In this document: piece by piece, positions 31,921 through 40,015 of the stretch
Numbering within the stretch: the first letter of the stretch is position 1
Layout of the letters: the number at the start of each line of letters is the position of its first letter
Origin: Phycisphaerae bacterium
GTDB lineage: Bacteria; Planctomycetota; Phycisphaerae; UBA1845; Fen-1342
Direction: 5' to 3'
Assembly: GCA_030612705.1 (NCBI GenBank)
Contig: JAUWNI010000011.1
Span: 1 to 51,052 of the forward strand
Length of the DNA stretch: 51,052 bases
Notes under the pieces: generated by a model
The model's input: only the letters and a program-made list of their open reading frames with translations
Databases searched by the model: none
Told to the model about the DNA's origin: nothing
Position numbers and translations under genes: made by a program

Positions 31921-33462
31921 ATGGTATACGCACGCACGGCATTCCTCTGTTGGATTCTGGCGGCGACCGGCCTCGCCCAGACGGTCTACAACAGCACCCC
32001 TGATTGGATTTCCACCGACCACCCCGTCAGCACCGGGGCGGCGCTGGTCGATCTCGACCACGACGGCTGGGTCGACCTGGTCGTCTCCAACGGCAACGAC
32101 ATGCAGCAACAGCGCGTGGCGGTTTATTACAACCGCGGCGACGGCACGTTCCCATCAACCCCCGATTGGCAATCCAACGACACCGCCTACAACGGCCACC
32201 TCGACGTCGCGGACGTTAACGGCGACGGCTGGCCCGACGTCGCCGTCGCGGTGCTCGGCAACGGCAGCATCCTCGGACCGGCCGCCAAGCTGTACCTGAA
32301 CAACGCCGGCACGTTGTCGTCCACGCCCGATTGGATTTCCAACGAGATCGCCCCCGCGTTCGGCTGCGCCTTCGGCGACGTGAACAACGACGGCCGACCC
32401 GATCTCGCCGTCGCAACCGGCTGGGCCTACGGCACGCCGCACTTGTATCGTAACTACGTGTATCTCAACATCGACGGGGAGTTCGCGCCCGGCGCGAGTT
32501 GGCAATCCGACGACTCCTGGGATTACCAGGGCGTGCTCTGGGTCGATGCCGACGATGACGGCTGGCTCGATCTGGTCGGCGTCAGCACCGCCGTGGAGAC
32601 GCAGGTTTACGCCAACCTGGGCGGCACGCTCGAAACCACGGCTTCGTGGCAGACCACCGACAGCAGCAACCAGGACGCGATCATGGCCGTGGCCGGCGAC
32701 GTCAACGGCGACGACGTGCGCGATCTGTTCGTCACCGACAACACGCAGCTCAGCGGCAGCGGGCGCTTCCGCCAATACACCGGCCTCGCCGACGGGTTCT
32801 TCGAAACAACCTATAGTTGGAGCTATTACGAGGGCTACGGTTCGGCTGTCGCGCTCGCCGATGTCAACGCCGACGGCCTGCTCGACCTCGCCACCGGCGG
32901 TTGGTGGGATCGTACGCGGTTGTTTTTCAACACCGGCGGCGGCCTGAGCACCAACCCCGACTGGAATTCCAGCCTGACCAGCGTCATCGAGAAAATCGCC
33001 TTTGCCGACGTCGACAAGGACGGCCTGATCTTTACCACCGAAACCTTCGTCGGCGACGGGCAACGCCGGCTGTTCTACCTTGCCCGTCAGCCGATCCAGG
33101 AGATCACGTTAATCGATATCGACGGCCTCGACGAAGTGTTCGACTACACCTACAGCCGAGAGCACGGTTGGGTCGCCGTCGAGCAGGCTCCGGACATGTA
33201 CCTGGAAGTCAGCTACAAGTACTCGAAGCGCCTCGACATGGCGATCACTAATTGGGACAACACCAAGGGCAACTACCTCTACTACAACCAGCTCGGTTGC
33301 CTCGCCGACCTCGACGGCGACGGCGACACCGACCTCGGCGATCTCGCCTTCCTGCTCGCCGACTACGGCTGCACCTCCGGCTGCGCGGCCGACCTCGACG
33401 ACGATGACGACACCGACCTGGCCGATTTGGCGTTCCTGCTGGCGGATTACGGGTGTGAGTAG
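31921..33462 (+). CDS. Secreted FG-GAP/VCBS repeat protein with dockerin-like C-terminus
   Basis: A 513-residue exported protein. The ATG follows GGAAGGAGCG, and residues 1-19 are a signal peptide (FLCWILAATGLAQ). Six or seven FG-GAP/VCBS-like repeats with Ca-loop cores such as DLDHDGWVDLVV, DVNGDGWPDVAVA and DVNNDGRPDLAVA form an integrin-alpha-like propeller. The last 55 residues hold two dockerin-like loops (DLDGDGDTDLGDLAFLLADYG and DDDDDTDLADLAFLLADYG) with cysteines between; the version differs clearly from those at 0.3 and 2.3 kb. It probably binds surface or matrix ligands. Repeat R1' lies directly upstream. Confidence 0.85.
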   Translation: MVYARTAFLCWILAATGLAQTVYNSTPDWISTDHPVSTGAALVDLDHDGWVDLVVSNGNDMQQQRVAVYYNRGDGTFPSTPDWQSNDTAYNGHLDVADVNGDGWPDVAVAVLGNGSILGPAAKLYLNNAGTLSSTPDWISNEIAPAFGCAFGDVNNDGRPDLAVATGWAYGTPHLYRNYVYLNIDGEFAPGASWQSDDSWDYQGVLWVDADDDGWLDLVGVSTAVETQVYANLGGTLETTASWQTTDSSNQDAIMAVAGDVNGDDVRDLFVTDNTQLSGSGRFRQYTGLADGFFETTYSWSYYEGYGSAVALADVNADGLLDLATGGWWDRTRLFFNTGGGLSTNPDWNSSLTSVIEKIAFADVDKDGLIFTTETFVGDGQRRLFYLARQPIQEITLIDIDGLDEVFDYTYSREHGWVAVEQAPDMYLEVSYKYSKRLDMAITNWDNTKGNYLYYNQLGCLADLDGDGDTDLGDLAFLLADYGCTSGCAADLDDDDDTDLADLAFLLADYGCE

Positions 33463-33477
33463 CGCGCGGCCCGGCCG

Positions 33478-34722
33478 CTACCTACGCGGAGAGTCGATCG
33501 GACGGTAGTACTGATCACGCTGCCGCGGGATCCAGCCGGCGTCGGTGATCAGGCGGCGGATTTCGGCTTCGTTCATGCGGAACGTCGTGCCAGCGGCGGA
33601 GACGACGTTTTCCTCCATCATCACCGAGCCCATGTCGTTGGCGCCGAAGAACAGCGCAAGCTGACCGATTTTCGGCCCCATCGTAACCCAACTCGACTGA
33701 ATGTTCGGGATGTTATCCAAATACAGCCGGGCGATCGCGAGCATCACCAAATACTCGTGTGCGTCGGCCGTCAACAGGTGCTCGCCGTCGGGAACAGGAC
33801 GGGGGATTGGGGATTGGGGATTGACGATTGACGATTGACGATTGACGATTGGGGGTTGTTCCGAGTCGGCATGGTCCCAATCCCCAATCTCCAATCTCCA
33901 ATCTTCAATCGGCATGGGTTTCCAGCGCCCCAGCGGCGTGCCCTCCGGCTGGAACGGCCAATGGATGAACGCCGTAAAGCCGCCGGTCTCGTCCTGGAGC
34001 TCGCGCAGGCGGCGCATGTGCTCGATACGTTCGGCGATCGTCTCGATGTGGCCGAACATCATCGTGCAGCTTGTCTTCATGCCGAGGTGGTGCGCTTCGC
34101 GCATGACCGCGAGCCACTCGTCGGTGCGTGCTTTTCCCCGGCTGATTATTTCACGGACGCGGTCGACCAGGATTTCGCCGCCGCCGCCCGGGATCGTGTC
34201 CAGCCCCGCGTCCTGAAGCCGTTGCAACACCTCGCGCAGCGGCATTTTGAAGAGCCGGTGGAAAGACCAGATTTCAGGCGGGCTGAAGGCGTGGATGTGA
34301 ATGCTCGGGTATTTCCTCTTAATGAAGCGCAGCAGGTCGAGGTACCACGCGAACGGCAGCCCGTGGCCGCTGGGGTGGCCGTCGGTCGGCACGAGCCCGC
34401 CCTGCATGAGGATTTGCGTACCGCCGATGGCGAGCAGCTCCTCGATCTTCCCGCCGATCTCCTCATAGCTGAGGATGTACGCCTCGTCGGTGTCCGGCCT
34501 GGCGTGGAAGTTGCAGAAGATGCACTTGGCGGTGCAGATGTTGGAGTAATTAATGTTGCGGTCAACCACGTAGGTGCGGTACGGCTCGGGGTGCAGCTCG
34601 CTCAGCCGCTCGAAAGCGAGCCTGCCCAGCTCGTGGATCGACAACTCGTGATACAAGGCCAGTGCGCCGTCGTCGCCGAGACGGGAGATAGTTTTACCGG
34701 CGGGTGTGGTCGCTGCGCTCAC
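33478..34722 (-). CDS. mqnC: Cyclic dehypoxanthinyl futalosine synthase (radical SAM)
   Basis: A 414-residue radical SAM enzyme of the futalosine menaquinone pathway, converting dehypoxanthine futalosine to its cyclic form. VVDRNINYSNICTAKCIFC carries Cys63, Cys67 and Cys70 for the [4Fe-4S] cluster. GGTQILMQGG, 'IHIHAFSPPEI' and the 'GGGGEILVDRVR' stretch are MqnC-like. The GTG at 34722 lies four bases after the mqnA stop with GAGGGG just upstream, so the two are coupled. Residues about 270-307 (DWRLEIGDW...IVNRQSSIVNPQSPIP) are encoded by an in-frame minisatellite not expected in the family. The insertion lies between the 'GTPLGRWKP' region and 'LTADAHEYLVMLAIARL', i.e. at a surface loop, so activity may be kept. 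Confidence 0.9.
   Translation of the reverse strand: MSAATTPAGKTISRLGDDGALALYHELSIHELGRLAFERLSELHPEPYRTYVVDRNINYSNICTAKCIFCNFHARPDTDEAYILSYEEIGGKIEELLAIGGTQILMQGGLVPTDGHPSGHGLPFAWYLDLLRFIKRKYPSIHIHAFSPPEIWSFHRLFKMPLREVLQRLQDAGLDTIPGGGGEILVDRVREIISRGKARTDEWLAVMREAHHLGMKTSCTMMFGHIETIAERIEHMRRLRELQDETGGFTAFIHWPFQPEGTPLGRWKPMPIEDWRLEIGDWDHADSEQPPIVNRQSSIVNPQSPIPRPVPDGEHLLTADAHEYLVMLAIARLYLDNIPNIQSSWVTMGPKIGQLALFFGANDMGSVMMEENVVSAAGTTFRMNEAEIRRLITDAGWIPRQRDQYYRPIDSPRR
33801..33912. repeat. In-frame minisatellite inside mqnC
   Basis: On the plus strand, gattgggg units are followed by about five 7-base gattgac units (33801-33855), and a reverse-complement set (caatccccaatctccaatct) is at 33877-33899. 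Because 7 is not a multiple of 3, the repeat reads as a 7-residue period (IVNRQSS). The inverted halves could fold back. Confidence 0.85.
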
Positions 34723-34726
34723 GGCG

Positions 34727-35575
34727 TTACTGCCCCTCGGGCGCCGGCAGGTTCTCCGGCCAGGAGATCCCGGCATCGGTTGGCACGATGTCCGCCGCGG
34801 CGCAGAGTTGGCCGAAGAGATTGGCGCCTTCGATGCTGCGCGTGTCGAGTTTGTATTTTATGCAGTCGGTCAGGTAGCGCTCGGCCAGCTCGCTCGGCCA
34901 ACCCAGTTCGGGACCGTGCGTACGGGCGATTTGCGCCGCTTCGGCCACGCCGCGATCACGCGCCTCGGAGAGCAACCGCGCCAACTCGGTTTCGTTAAGG
35001 CGTTCGGCCGCGCGGGCTGAAGCCCGCGGTTCCTTTTGTATATCCGCCTTGCACGCCCAGACGGCGAAGACGAACGGCAGGCCGGTGCGCTGCCGCCAGG
35101 CGCTGCCCAGGTCGACCTCGTAGGTGAAGCTGCCGGGGGCGCTGTTGACCACTTTGTCCCCGATCAGCAGCACCGAGTCGAGTTTGCTGATATTCTCGGG
35201 GCGGGCGTCGAAGCGTCGCAATTCCAGCTTACGGCCATAGACTTCGCGCCAGAGCACGTTTACCAGGGCGGCCGACGTGTGCGAATCGTCGTCGACGCGG
35301 AGCGAGTGGATGCGTTCGGGCGGGATCTGCGAGAAAACGCGGACGGTCATGGTCTCGCCGTCGCAGGCGATACAGGCATCCGAAATTACGCGGCAACGCC
35401 CGCCCGAGCGCAGCACATCCACGATCGGGATGAGGGCGGCGTCAACCTTGCCGTCGTACAGCCAGTCAGGCAGCCGAGCGGGCACGTCGTAGAGCAATTC
35501 GACGCGCGGATCGCCGGCGAGTCCGGCGATCAGGGGTCGCGAGTTCAAAAAAGACACTACTCCGAGTCTTTTCAA
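34727..35575 (-). CDS. mqnA: Chorismate dehydratase
   Basis: A 282-residue enzyme of the periplasmic-binding-protein fold that makes 3-[(1-carboxyvinyl)oxy]benzoate from chorismate, the first step of the futalosine route to menaquinone. 'LGVVSFLNSRPLI' at the N-terminus, 'VDAALIPIVDVL' (44-55), 'VDDDSHTSAALVNVL' (94-108) and 'LLIGDKV' fit the family. The TTG start follows GGAGGAG. Residues 182-189 (EPRASARA) come from a dispersed palindrome translated in frame. The gene overlaps nothing but lies four bases before mqnC. The other pathway genes (mqnB, mqnD) are not in the window. Confidence 0.9.
   Translation of the reverse strand: MKRLGVVSFLNSRPLIAGLAGDPRVELLYDVPARLPDWLYDGKVDAALIPIVDVLRSGGRCRVISDACIACDGETMTVRVFSQIPPERIHSLRVDDDSHTSAALVNVLWREVYGRKLELRRFDARPENISKLDSVLLIGDKVVNSAPGSFTYEVDLGSAWRQRTGLPFVFAVWACKADIQKEPRASARAAERLNETELARLLSEARDRGVAEAAQIARTHGPELGWPSELAERYLTDCIKYKLDTRSIEGANLFGQLCAAADIVPTDAGISWPENLPAPEGQ
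35009..35033. repeat. Palindromic repeat inside mqnA
   Basis: gcgggctgaagcccgc with flanking bases, the same element as at 13515-13537 and 31832-31853. It encodes EPRASARA in mqnA, in the same reading frame relative to the palindrome as in the thrombospondin-repeat gene. Confidence 0.85.
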
Positions 35576-35593
35576 TGCGGCTCCTCCGTCGAT

Positions 35594-35623
35594 TTGCCGT
35601 TTGTTTTCATAGAGGAGTATAAT
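35594..35623 (+). promoter_or_regulatory. Putative sigma-70-type promoter
   Basis: TTGCCG (35594-35599), an 18-base spacer and a perfect TATAAT (35618-35623) point rightward to the DUF1559-like gene, giving a leader of about 120 bases. It lies back to back with the mqnA ribosome site. Confidence 0.45.
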
Positions 35624-35749
35624 CCGCGTCGTGCCGCGAGCCCAAGGGGCGGGCCGGCGGTTTTATTTTTTCAAAAGGGCTGAAAGCCGTCTCGGGGTGG
35701 ATTTGCCGACACGGTCAAGCATTTGGGTTTCGTCATGGAGGTAATGCTT

Positions 35750-37894
35750 ATGAAACCGCAATTCTGGTCCGTTCGAATGTTTGCTGCTTTGTGGGGCGTT
35801 ATGTTCGCGCCGCTGGCGCCGGCGCTGGCGGATACGCAGGTTTCGGCGGGCGCCGTCGAACCCGAGCCGATCGTGCAACTCGAATGGTCGAATATGATCG
35901 GCGGCGACGCCGTGACGTTCCTGCACGCGATACCCAAAGCCATGCGTTTAGCGAAAGCAGACGAAGGTGATATCGCCGTCGCGCGAATGGTTGTTCGCGC
36001 AATCGAACTAATCGGAAAAGGCGCCGGCCATGCGTCGCTGAAGCGTATCGAGATGACGCCCGGCGAGGACGAGCCGGACTTCGAATTCCAGATCTCCGTC
36101 GATCTCGGCGACCAACTGCCGGACTTGCTCGAACTCATCCAGAAGATCGCCGAGCAGGCGGGCGAGGCGGAAGAAATGGAGCAGGTGGACGTGTCGGGCG
36201 TCTCCTTTACGCAACTCGACGACGAGGAAGAGCTGCTTTGGGGAACGGTCGGCGGGCGGTTCCTGTTCTCGTCGTCGGCGAGCGGGGCGAAGGAATTGGT
36301 CGAGGATTCAAAACGAAAGACCCCCGGCGCTTCAAAAAACGTCAGCCGCGTACGTGCCAAGGTCGGCGCCGATCCGGATTCGCCGTGGATGATTTCGATC
36401 TATGTCGATGTCCCGGCCGTGATTGAAAACGTGCGGGAGGTGCTTGTCGCGAAAGACGAGTTGCCGCCCAAATTCGACTCGATCGTCGATGAATTGGGTC
36501 TCAAGGGGCTGCGCTCGGTCTACATTCACGGCGACGACAAGAACGGCGGGCCGGTTAGCCGGACGCTGTTGGAAACCGACGGTTCGAAAAAGGGGCTGTT
36601 GTCGCTCTGGGATCAGAAGCCGCTGGAGCGGGCCGATCTGGAGTTGATCCCGCAAGACGCGTCTTGGGCCGCGGCGTGCAGTTTCGATCTGGAACAACTA
36701 TGGAATCGCACGCACCAGGCGATCGAGGCGATCGATCCGAACGTCGCCATGCAGATCGACGGCGGCCTGGGCATGGTTTCCGCCATGTTCGGCATCGATC
36801 CCGTGCATCAGGTGCTGCCGGCGTTCGGCGACACTTGGGTGATCTATGACGCGCCAGATCACGGCGGCCTGCTGATAACCGGCGCCGTGCTGGTGGTCGA
36901 GGTCGATGGGCCGGACGCGCTCAATGCCGCCGTGACGCAGTTGTGCGCGATGGCCAACCCGATGCTGATGCAGGCGGGATACGAGTTGGTCGTGAAGGAG
37001 ACGATTTACAAGGGATACACGATCAGCTACATCGTGATGCCCGGTCTGCCCGTGCCGATTTCGCCGGCGGCGGCGTACGTGGACGGACGCGTAGTGGTCG
37101 GGCTGTCGCCGCAGGTCGTTAAGGTCGCGTTGCATCAGGCGGACCCGGCCTTGCGCAAAAGCAGCATTCTGGATCACCCGGACGTAAAGAAGCTCGCGGG
37201 CGATCCGGCGGGGAAGGTGCAGACTTTCTATTACTGGAATCTGAAACACCAGGCCCGAGCCGGGTACAAAATCACTCATCTGCTACGGACGGCGGCGGCG
37301 TCGTTGCTCGCCGGGAACGCCGACGAGACCGATATCGCGGACCTGCCGACGCTGCCCGAGCTGTTGGACGGTGCTGAGAATTACGTTGCTGTTTGCAGGA
37401 TTGTGGATAACGATATTCTCTACGAAGAGAAGGGCAGCCTTTTTCTCTGGGACGCGGCGTTCGGTAATTTCTCGTTGGCGACTACGGCGATGGCGATTTC
37501 GATTTTGTCGCCGTCGCTGTCGCGGGCGCGTGAGTTGGCCAAACGTGCGGTGAGCGCGTCGAACCTGCGCGGTATCGGAATAGCTGTCCAGATCTACGCC
37601 CATGACCACGACGGTCAATTCCCGCCGGATTTTGACGCGTTGATCGACGGGGGGATGATTACGCCGGGTATGCTGATATCCCCGCGCCACGGCGGCGACG
37701 TATCGTACGTGTACGTAAAAGGGCAGAAAGAGGGCGACAACCCGCGCAACGTGCTGGCGTACGAAAAAGTGATCGGCGACGAAGGAACAAACGTCCTGTT
37801 ATTGGACGGTCATGTGGAGTGGATGGACGTGGAGTCTTTCGCGAGGGCCTTGGCGGAAACCGAAAAACGCCTGGGTCGCGCGGGCGTTGACTAG
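35750..37894 (+). CDS. Exported protein with DUF1559-like H-x-DG C-terminal region
   Basis: A 714-residue exported protein. The ATG at 35750 is preceded by GGAGGT, and residues 1-28 are a signal peptide (MFAALWGVMFAPLAPALA). The long middle (about 30-590) resembles DUF3352-like proteins: alternating 'VSRTLLETDGSKKGLL', 'QVLPAFGDTWVIYDAP' and 'GRVVVGLSPQVVKVAL' segments. Near 600 a hydrophobic stretch and 'SPSLSRARELAKRAVSASNLRGIG' followed by 'IYAHDHDGQFP' and 'NVLLLDGHVEWM' form the pseudopilin-like DUF1559 C-terminal pattern widespread in planctomycetes. In those, the pilin-like part is normally N-terminal; here it is at the C-terminus. Function unknown. Confidence 0.75.
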   Translation: MKPQFWSVRMFAALWGVMFAPLAPALADTQVSAGAVEPEPIVQLEWSNMIGGDAVTFLHAIPKAMRLAKADEGDIAVARMVVRAIELIGKGAGHASLKRIEMTPGEDEPDFEFQISVDLGDQLPDLLELIQKIAEQAGEAEEMEQVDVSGVSFTQLDDEEELLWGTVGGRFLFSSSASGAKELVEDSKRKTPGASKNVSRVRAKVGADPDSPWMISIYVDVPAVIENVREVLVAKDELPPKFDSIVDELGLKGLRSVYIHGDDKNGGPVSRTLLETDGSKKGLLSLWDQKPLERADLELIPQDASWAAACSFDLEQLWNRTHQAIEAIDPNVAMQIDGGLGMVSAMFGIDPVHQVLPAFGDTWVIYDAPDHGGLLITGAVLVVEVDGPDALNAAVTQLCAMANPMLMQAGYELVVKETIYKGYTISYIVMPGLPVPISPAAAYVDGRVVVGLSPQVVKVALHQADPALRKSSILDHPDVKKLAGDPAGKVQTFYYWNLKHQARAGYKITHLLRTAAASLLAGNADETDIADLPTLPELLDGAENYVAVCRIVDNDILYEEKGSLFLWDAAFGNFSLATTAMAISILSPSLSRARELAKRAVSASNLRGIGIAVQIYAHDHDGQFPPDFDALIDGGMITPGMLISPRHGGDVSYVYVKGQKEGDNPRNVLAYEKVIGDEGTNVLLLDGHVEWMDVESFARALAETEKRLGRAGVD

Positions 37895-37944
37895 CAGATC
37901 GAAATCGGCGATGAGTAGCTTCGCCGCTCGATCGCACTGAGGCG

Positions 37945-38186
37945 CATAGTGCTCTGGCACGTTTGAAGCCGCGGGTGGGGTGGCCTACCTCTTTAGGGGT
38001 GGGGACGCGTATTGAAATGTTATTCGAGTCCCCCACGGCTAAAGCCATGGGCTACCCGCTTGATGCAACCCGCGGAATCAAGGTTGCCGGAACACTAGCA
38101 TGTAGCGGCGGGCGCCTCGCCCGCCGAGGATGCGCGTAACACAGCAATGACACAGCCGGGGGCGGCTGTGCTACACAAGCAGGGCG
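37945..38186. repeat. Large composite of dispersed repeats
   Basis: The segment opens with agtgctctggcacg, then 'ggtggcctacctctttaggggtgg ... ccacggctaaagccatggg' (the 25.2 kb family), gcggcgggcgcctcgcccgc and cacagccgggggcggctgtg. It ends about 40 bases before the elbB start. No gene is contained in it. Confidence 0.75.
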
Positions 38187-38226
38187 GGCCGTGCTCGCCG
38201 AAGACCTAACCGAATGGAGGCAAGTC

Positions 38227-38889
38227 ATGCCCAAGGTCGGCGTTTTATTGTCGGGATGCGGTTTTCTGGACGGAGCCGAGATTCATGAGGCGACGTTTAC
38301 GCTGCTCGAACTCGATCGCCGGAATGCGACGATCGTTTGTTGCGCGCCCGACATCAGTATCCGGCAGGTAATCGACCACCAAACGAAGCAGCCGGCCAAG
38401 GATGCGCGCAACGTGCTAAAAGAGTCCGCCCGGATTGCCCGCTGCGAGATCAGCGACGTCGTGAAAATCCGTGCCGCCGACCTCGATGCGCTGATTATTC
38501 CCGGCGGGTTTGGGGCGGCGAAAAACCTGTGCGGCTTCGCCGACAACGGACCCGAGTGTGATGTCGATCCCGGCGTCGAGAAGCTCGTCGGCGACATGCT
38601 CGACGCGAAGAAACCGGTCGGCGCGATCTGTATCGCGCCCGCTTTGCTGGCGCGGGTCGCCGGCAAGCGCGGCGTGAAAGCGAAGTTGACGATCGGCAAC
38701 GACCCCGGCACCGCCAACGCGATCAAGTCGATGGGCTGTGTGCACGAGGACTGCGCGGTCACCGAGTGTACGTCGGACGAGGAGAACCGAGTCGTCACGA
38801 CCCCCGCGTACATGCTCGGGCCGGGACCGGCGGCGGTGCACGCCGGCATCAGCAAGCTGGTCGAGAAAATTCTCGCGATGATCGGTTGA
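38227..38889 (+). CDS. elbB: ElbB-like isoprenoid biosynthesis/glyoxalase protein (DJ-1/PfpI family)
   Basis: A 220-residue cytoplasmic protein, the size of E. coli ElbB (217). VGVLLSGCGFLDGAEIHEA at the N-terminus, 'DALIIPGGFGAAKNLCGFA' (88-105) and GAICIAPALLA (132-142), with the nucleophile-elbow Cys135, are all ElbB/ES1 hallmarks. E. coli ElbB has glyoxalase activity in vitro and was linked to isoprenoid synthesis; its physiological role is unsettled. The ATG follows GGAGGCAAGTC. The gene stands alone, bordered upstream by repeats. Confidence 0.9.
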   Translation: MPKVGVLLSGCGFLDGAEIHEATFTLLELDRRNATIVCCAPDISIRQVIDHQTKQPAKDARNVLKESARIARCEISDVVKIRAADLDALIIPGGFGAAKNLCGFADNGPECDVDPGVEKLVGDMLDAKKPVGAICIAPALLARVAGKRGVKAKLTIGNDPGTANAIKSMGCVHEDCAVTECTSDEENRVVTTPAYMLGPGPAAVHAGISKLVEKILAMIG

Positions 38890-39114
38890 TTGCGTCGCGA
38901 TCGCGCAAGCGCTGATTAGAAGTGCGCCGTAAAGCGGACGGCATCGCGAACAGTCTTTGCCGGCACGTAAGGCTTTCGCATCCGTTCGCGGCCGGCGGCG
39001 CAATTGCCGATTAAACGGCCGTACTAATCCGCATGATTCCCGTCAGGTAAAAAAACACTTGAATAACAGGGGGAAAACGCCCGGCGGAGCGCGTCGAGCA
39101 TGCCGGCGGCGCGC

Positions 39115-39159
39115 AAAAAGATGGAAGGTCCAGCCGTGGCGCACTTGAGACCTTCCATC
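39115..39159 (-). terminator. Intrinsic terminator (leftward)
   Basis: An 11-bp perfect stem, gatggaaggtc (39120-39130) with gaccttccatc (39149-39159), has an 18-base loop. Read leftward it is followed directly by TTTTT (39119-39115). It could end the candidate small RNA or a tRNA-Thr read-through transcript. Confidence 0.7.
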
Positions 39160-39230
39160 AATCTAGCAACTCGTTTTCAGAGCCGCCGTGTTTCATTTGT
39201 TCCGCAAGCGCCGTCAAGTTGCTTGCATGA
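39115..39230 (-). ncRNA. Candidate small RNA of about 116 nt (leftward)
   Basis: A promoter-like pair at 39237-39264 and a hairpin plus U-run at 39115-39159 bracket this stretch. Inside, gcaagc/gcttgc and agcaact/agttgct can pair, so the transcript could be well structured. No ORF of note occurs. It does not resemble SRP RNA, 6S, tmRNA or RNase P as far as I can tell. Known families were not searched. Confidence 0.4.
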
Positions 39231-39236
39231 CTTAAA

Positions 39237-39264
39237 TTTATAGCAAGCATTGATCGAGTGTACA
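39237..39264 (-). promoter_or_regulatory. Putative sigma-70-type promoter for the leftward small RNA
   Basis: TGTACA (39264-39259), a 16-base spacer and TATAAA (39242-39237) face left; the start would be near 39230. Four and five of six bases match the consensus hexamers. Confidence 0.4.
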
Positions 39265-39502
39265 GCGTCACGACGAAAAATATTTTCAAATTGTTTGCGA
39301 CGCAATCGACGCGCGCAACCGCAACAACGCGCCCGGTCCGAGCCGCGACATATCCGAGCCGCGATCGTTAGGGAGCGGCTATCCCGATGTACATCACCGA
39401 TACCTGACAGGTGCGGCACGTTTCGCGTGGGCGCGCGAATAAATTGGAATTTGGATTCCTCGAACTGGAGCGAAGTACAAGGAGGAAGGCCGATGAAAAG
39501 AT

Positions 39503-39574
39503 AGCCGACGGTGGGAGTCGAACCCACAACCCCGGCTTTACGAAAGCCGTGCTCTGCCATTGAGCCACGTCGGC
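39503..39574 (-). tRNA. tRNA-Thr (anticodon CGT)
   Basis: A 72-base cloverleaf on the minus strand: acceptor stem GCCGACG/CGTCGGC, D-arm GGCTCAATGGCAGAGC, anticodon stem CGGCT/AGCCG with loop TTCGTAA (anticodon CGT, codon ACG), and T-arm GTGGGTTCGACTCCCAC. The discriminator base is T and CCA is not encoded. It stands alone in a gene-poor region. Confidence 0.95.
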
Positions 39575-39801
39575 GCTGCCCAGCCGGATCGCGGCTCGGG
39601 CAAGTGAAAGGTTAGATACGATCGCGCGGAGAATCAAGCAGTGGGGGAGAAAACCCGTGGCGGTAGGTGCGTGCCGCCCAAATAGTCATACACCCCGCGG
39701 CGGCCATACGGGAATATTCTTACCCGCACGCGGAAAAAGTCCAAATCTGGACACGTAAACTTCCGGAAAAGTTTGCCATCCAGCGAAAAACGGGTTGCGT
39801 T

Positions 39802-39818
39802 TTGGTACATGATTTGCT
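39802..39818 (+). promoter_or_regulatory. Putative sigma-54 promoter
   Basis: TTGGTACATGATTTGCT fits the -24/-12 consensus TTGGCACG-N4-TTGCT, with the invariant GG (39804-39805) and GC (39816-39817) exactly ten bases apart. Transcription would begin near 39829, just before a long hairpin. Confidence 0.45.
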
Positions 39819-39828
39819 CTGATAATAG

Positions 39829-39920
39829 ACAGAGAAGATACTGGAGCAGGCTACTACGCGGCGACCCCCCTTCCCTTCGGCCCGAACACCCCGGTCGTCG
39901 CAGCCTGCTCCGTACTTTTT
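39829..39920 (+). ncRNA. Candidate sigma-54-dependent small RNA of about 90 nt (rightward)
   Basis: Downstream of a -24/-12 promoter match the DNA encodes a 19-bp two-part stem: ggagcaggct/agcctgctcc (10 bp) and gcggcgacc/ggtcgtcgc (9 bp with one G-U), separated by a 5-base bulge actac. The apical loop is C-rich with a small ttcg/cgaa stem. U5 follows four bases after the stem. There is no ORF. The promoter, compact structure and terminator together suggest an independent small RNA gene. Confidence 0.45.
39843..39920 (+). terminator. Strong hairpin followed by T-run
   Basis: ggagcaggct (39843-39852) pairs perfectly with agcctgctcc (39902-39911), extended inward by nine pairs, and GTAC-TTTTT follows (39912-39920). 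It fits a rho-independent terminator, probably of the candidate small RNA. Confidence 0.6.
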
Positions 39921-40015
39921 ATACCCCCCCCGATCGTTTGAAATCGGATATCTGTAACCCCGGATGGCGTGCCGTAGCTCGTCGTTTGCCGCTGGTATTT
40001 CACGTCTCGGGCTCC

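Noticed and set aside
33835-34998. 387-codon frame antisense to mqnC and mqnA
   Set aside because: It starts inside the minisatellite and mirrors two clear menaquinone genes.
39477-39505. AAGGAGGAAGGCCGATGAAAAGATAG as a translated unit
   Set aside because: A fine ribosome site but only three codons (MKR-stop), ending in the tRNA 3' end; too little to call a gene.
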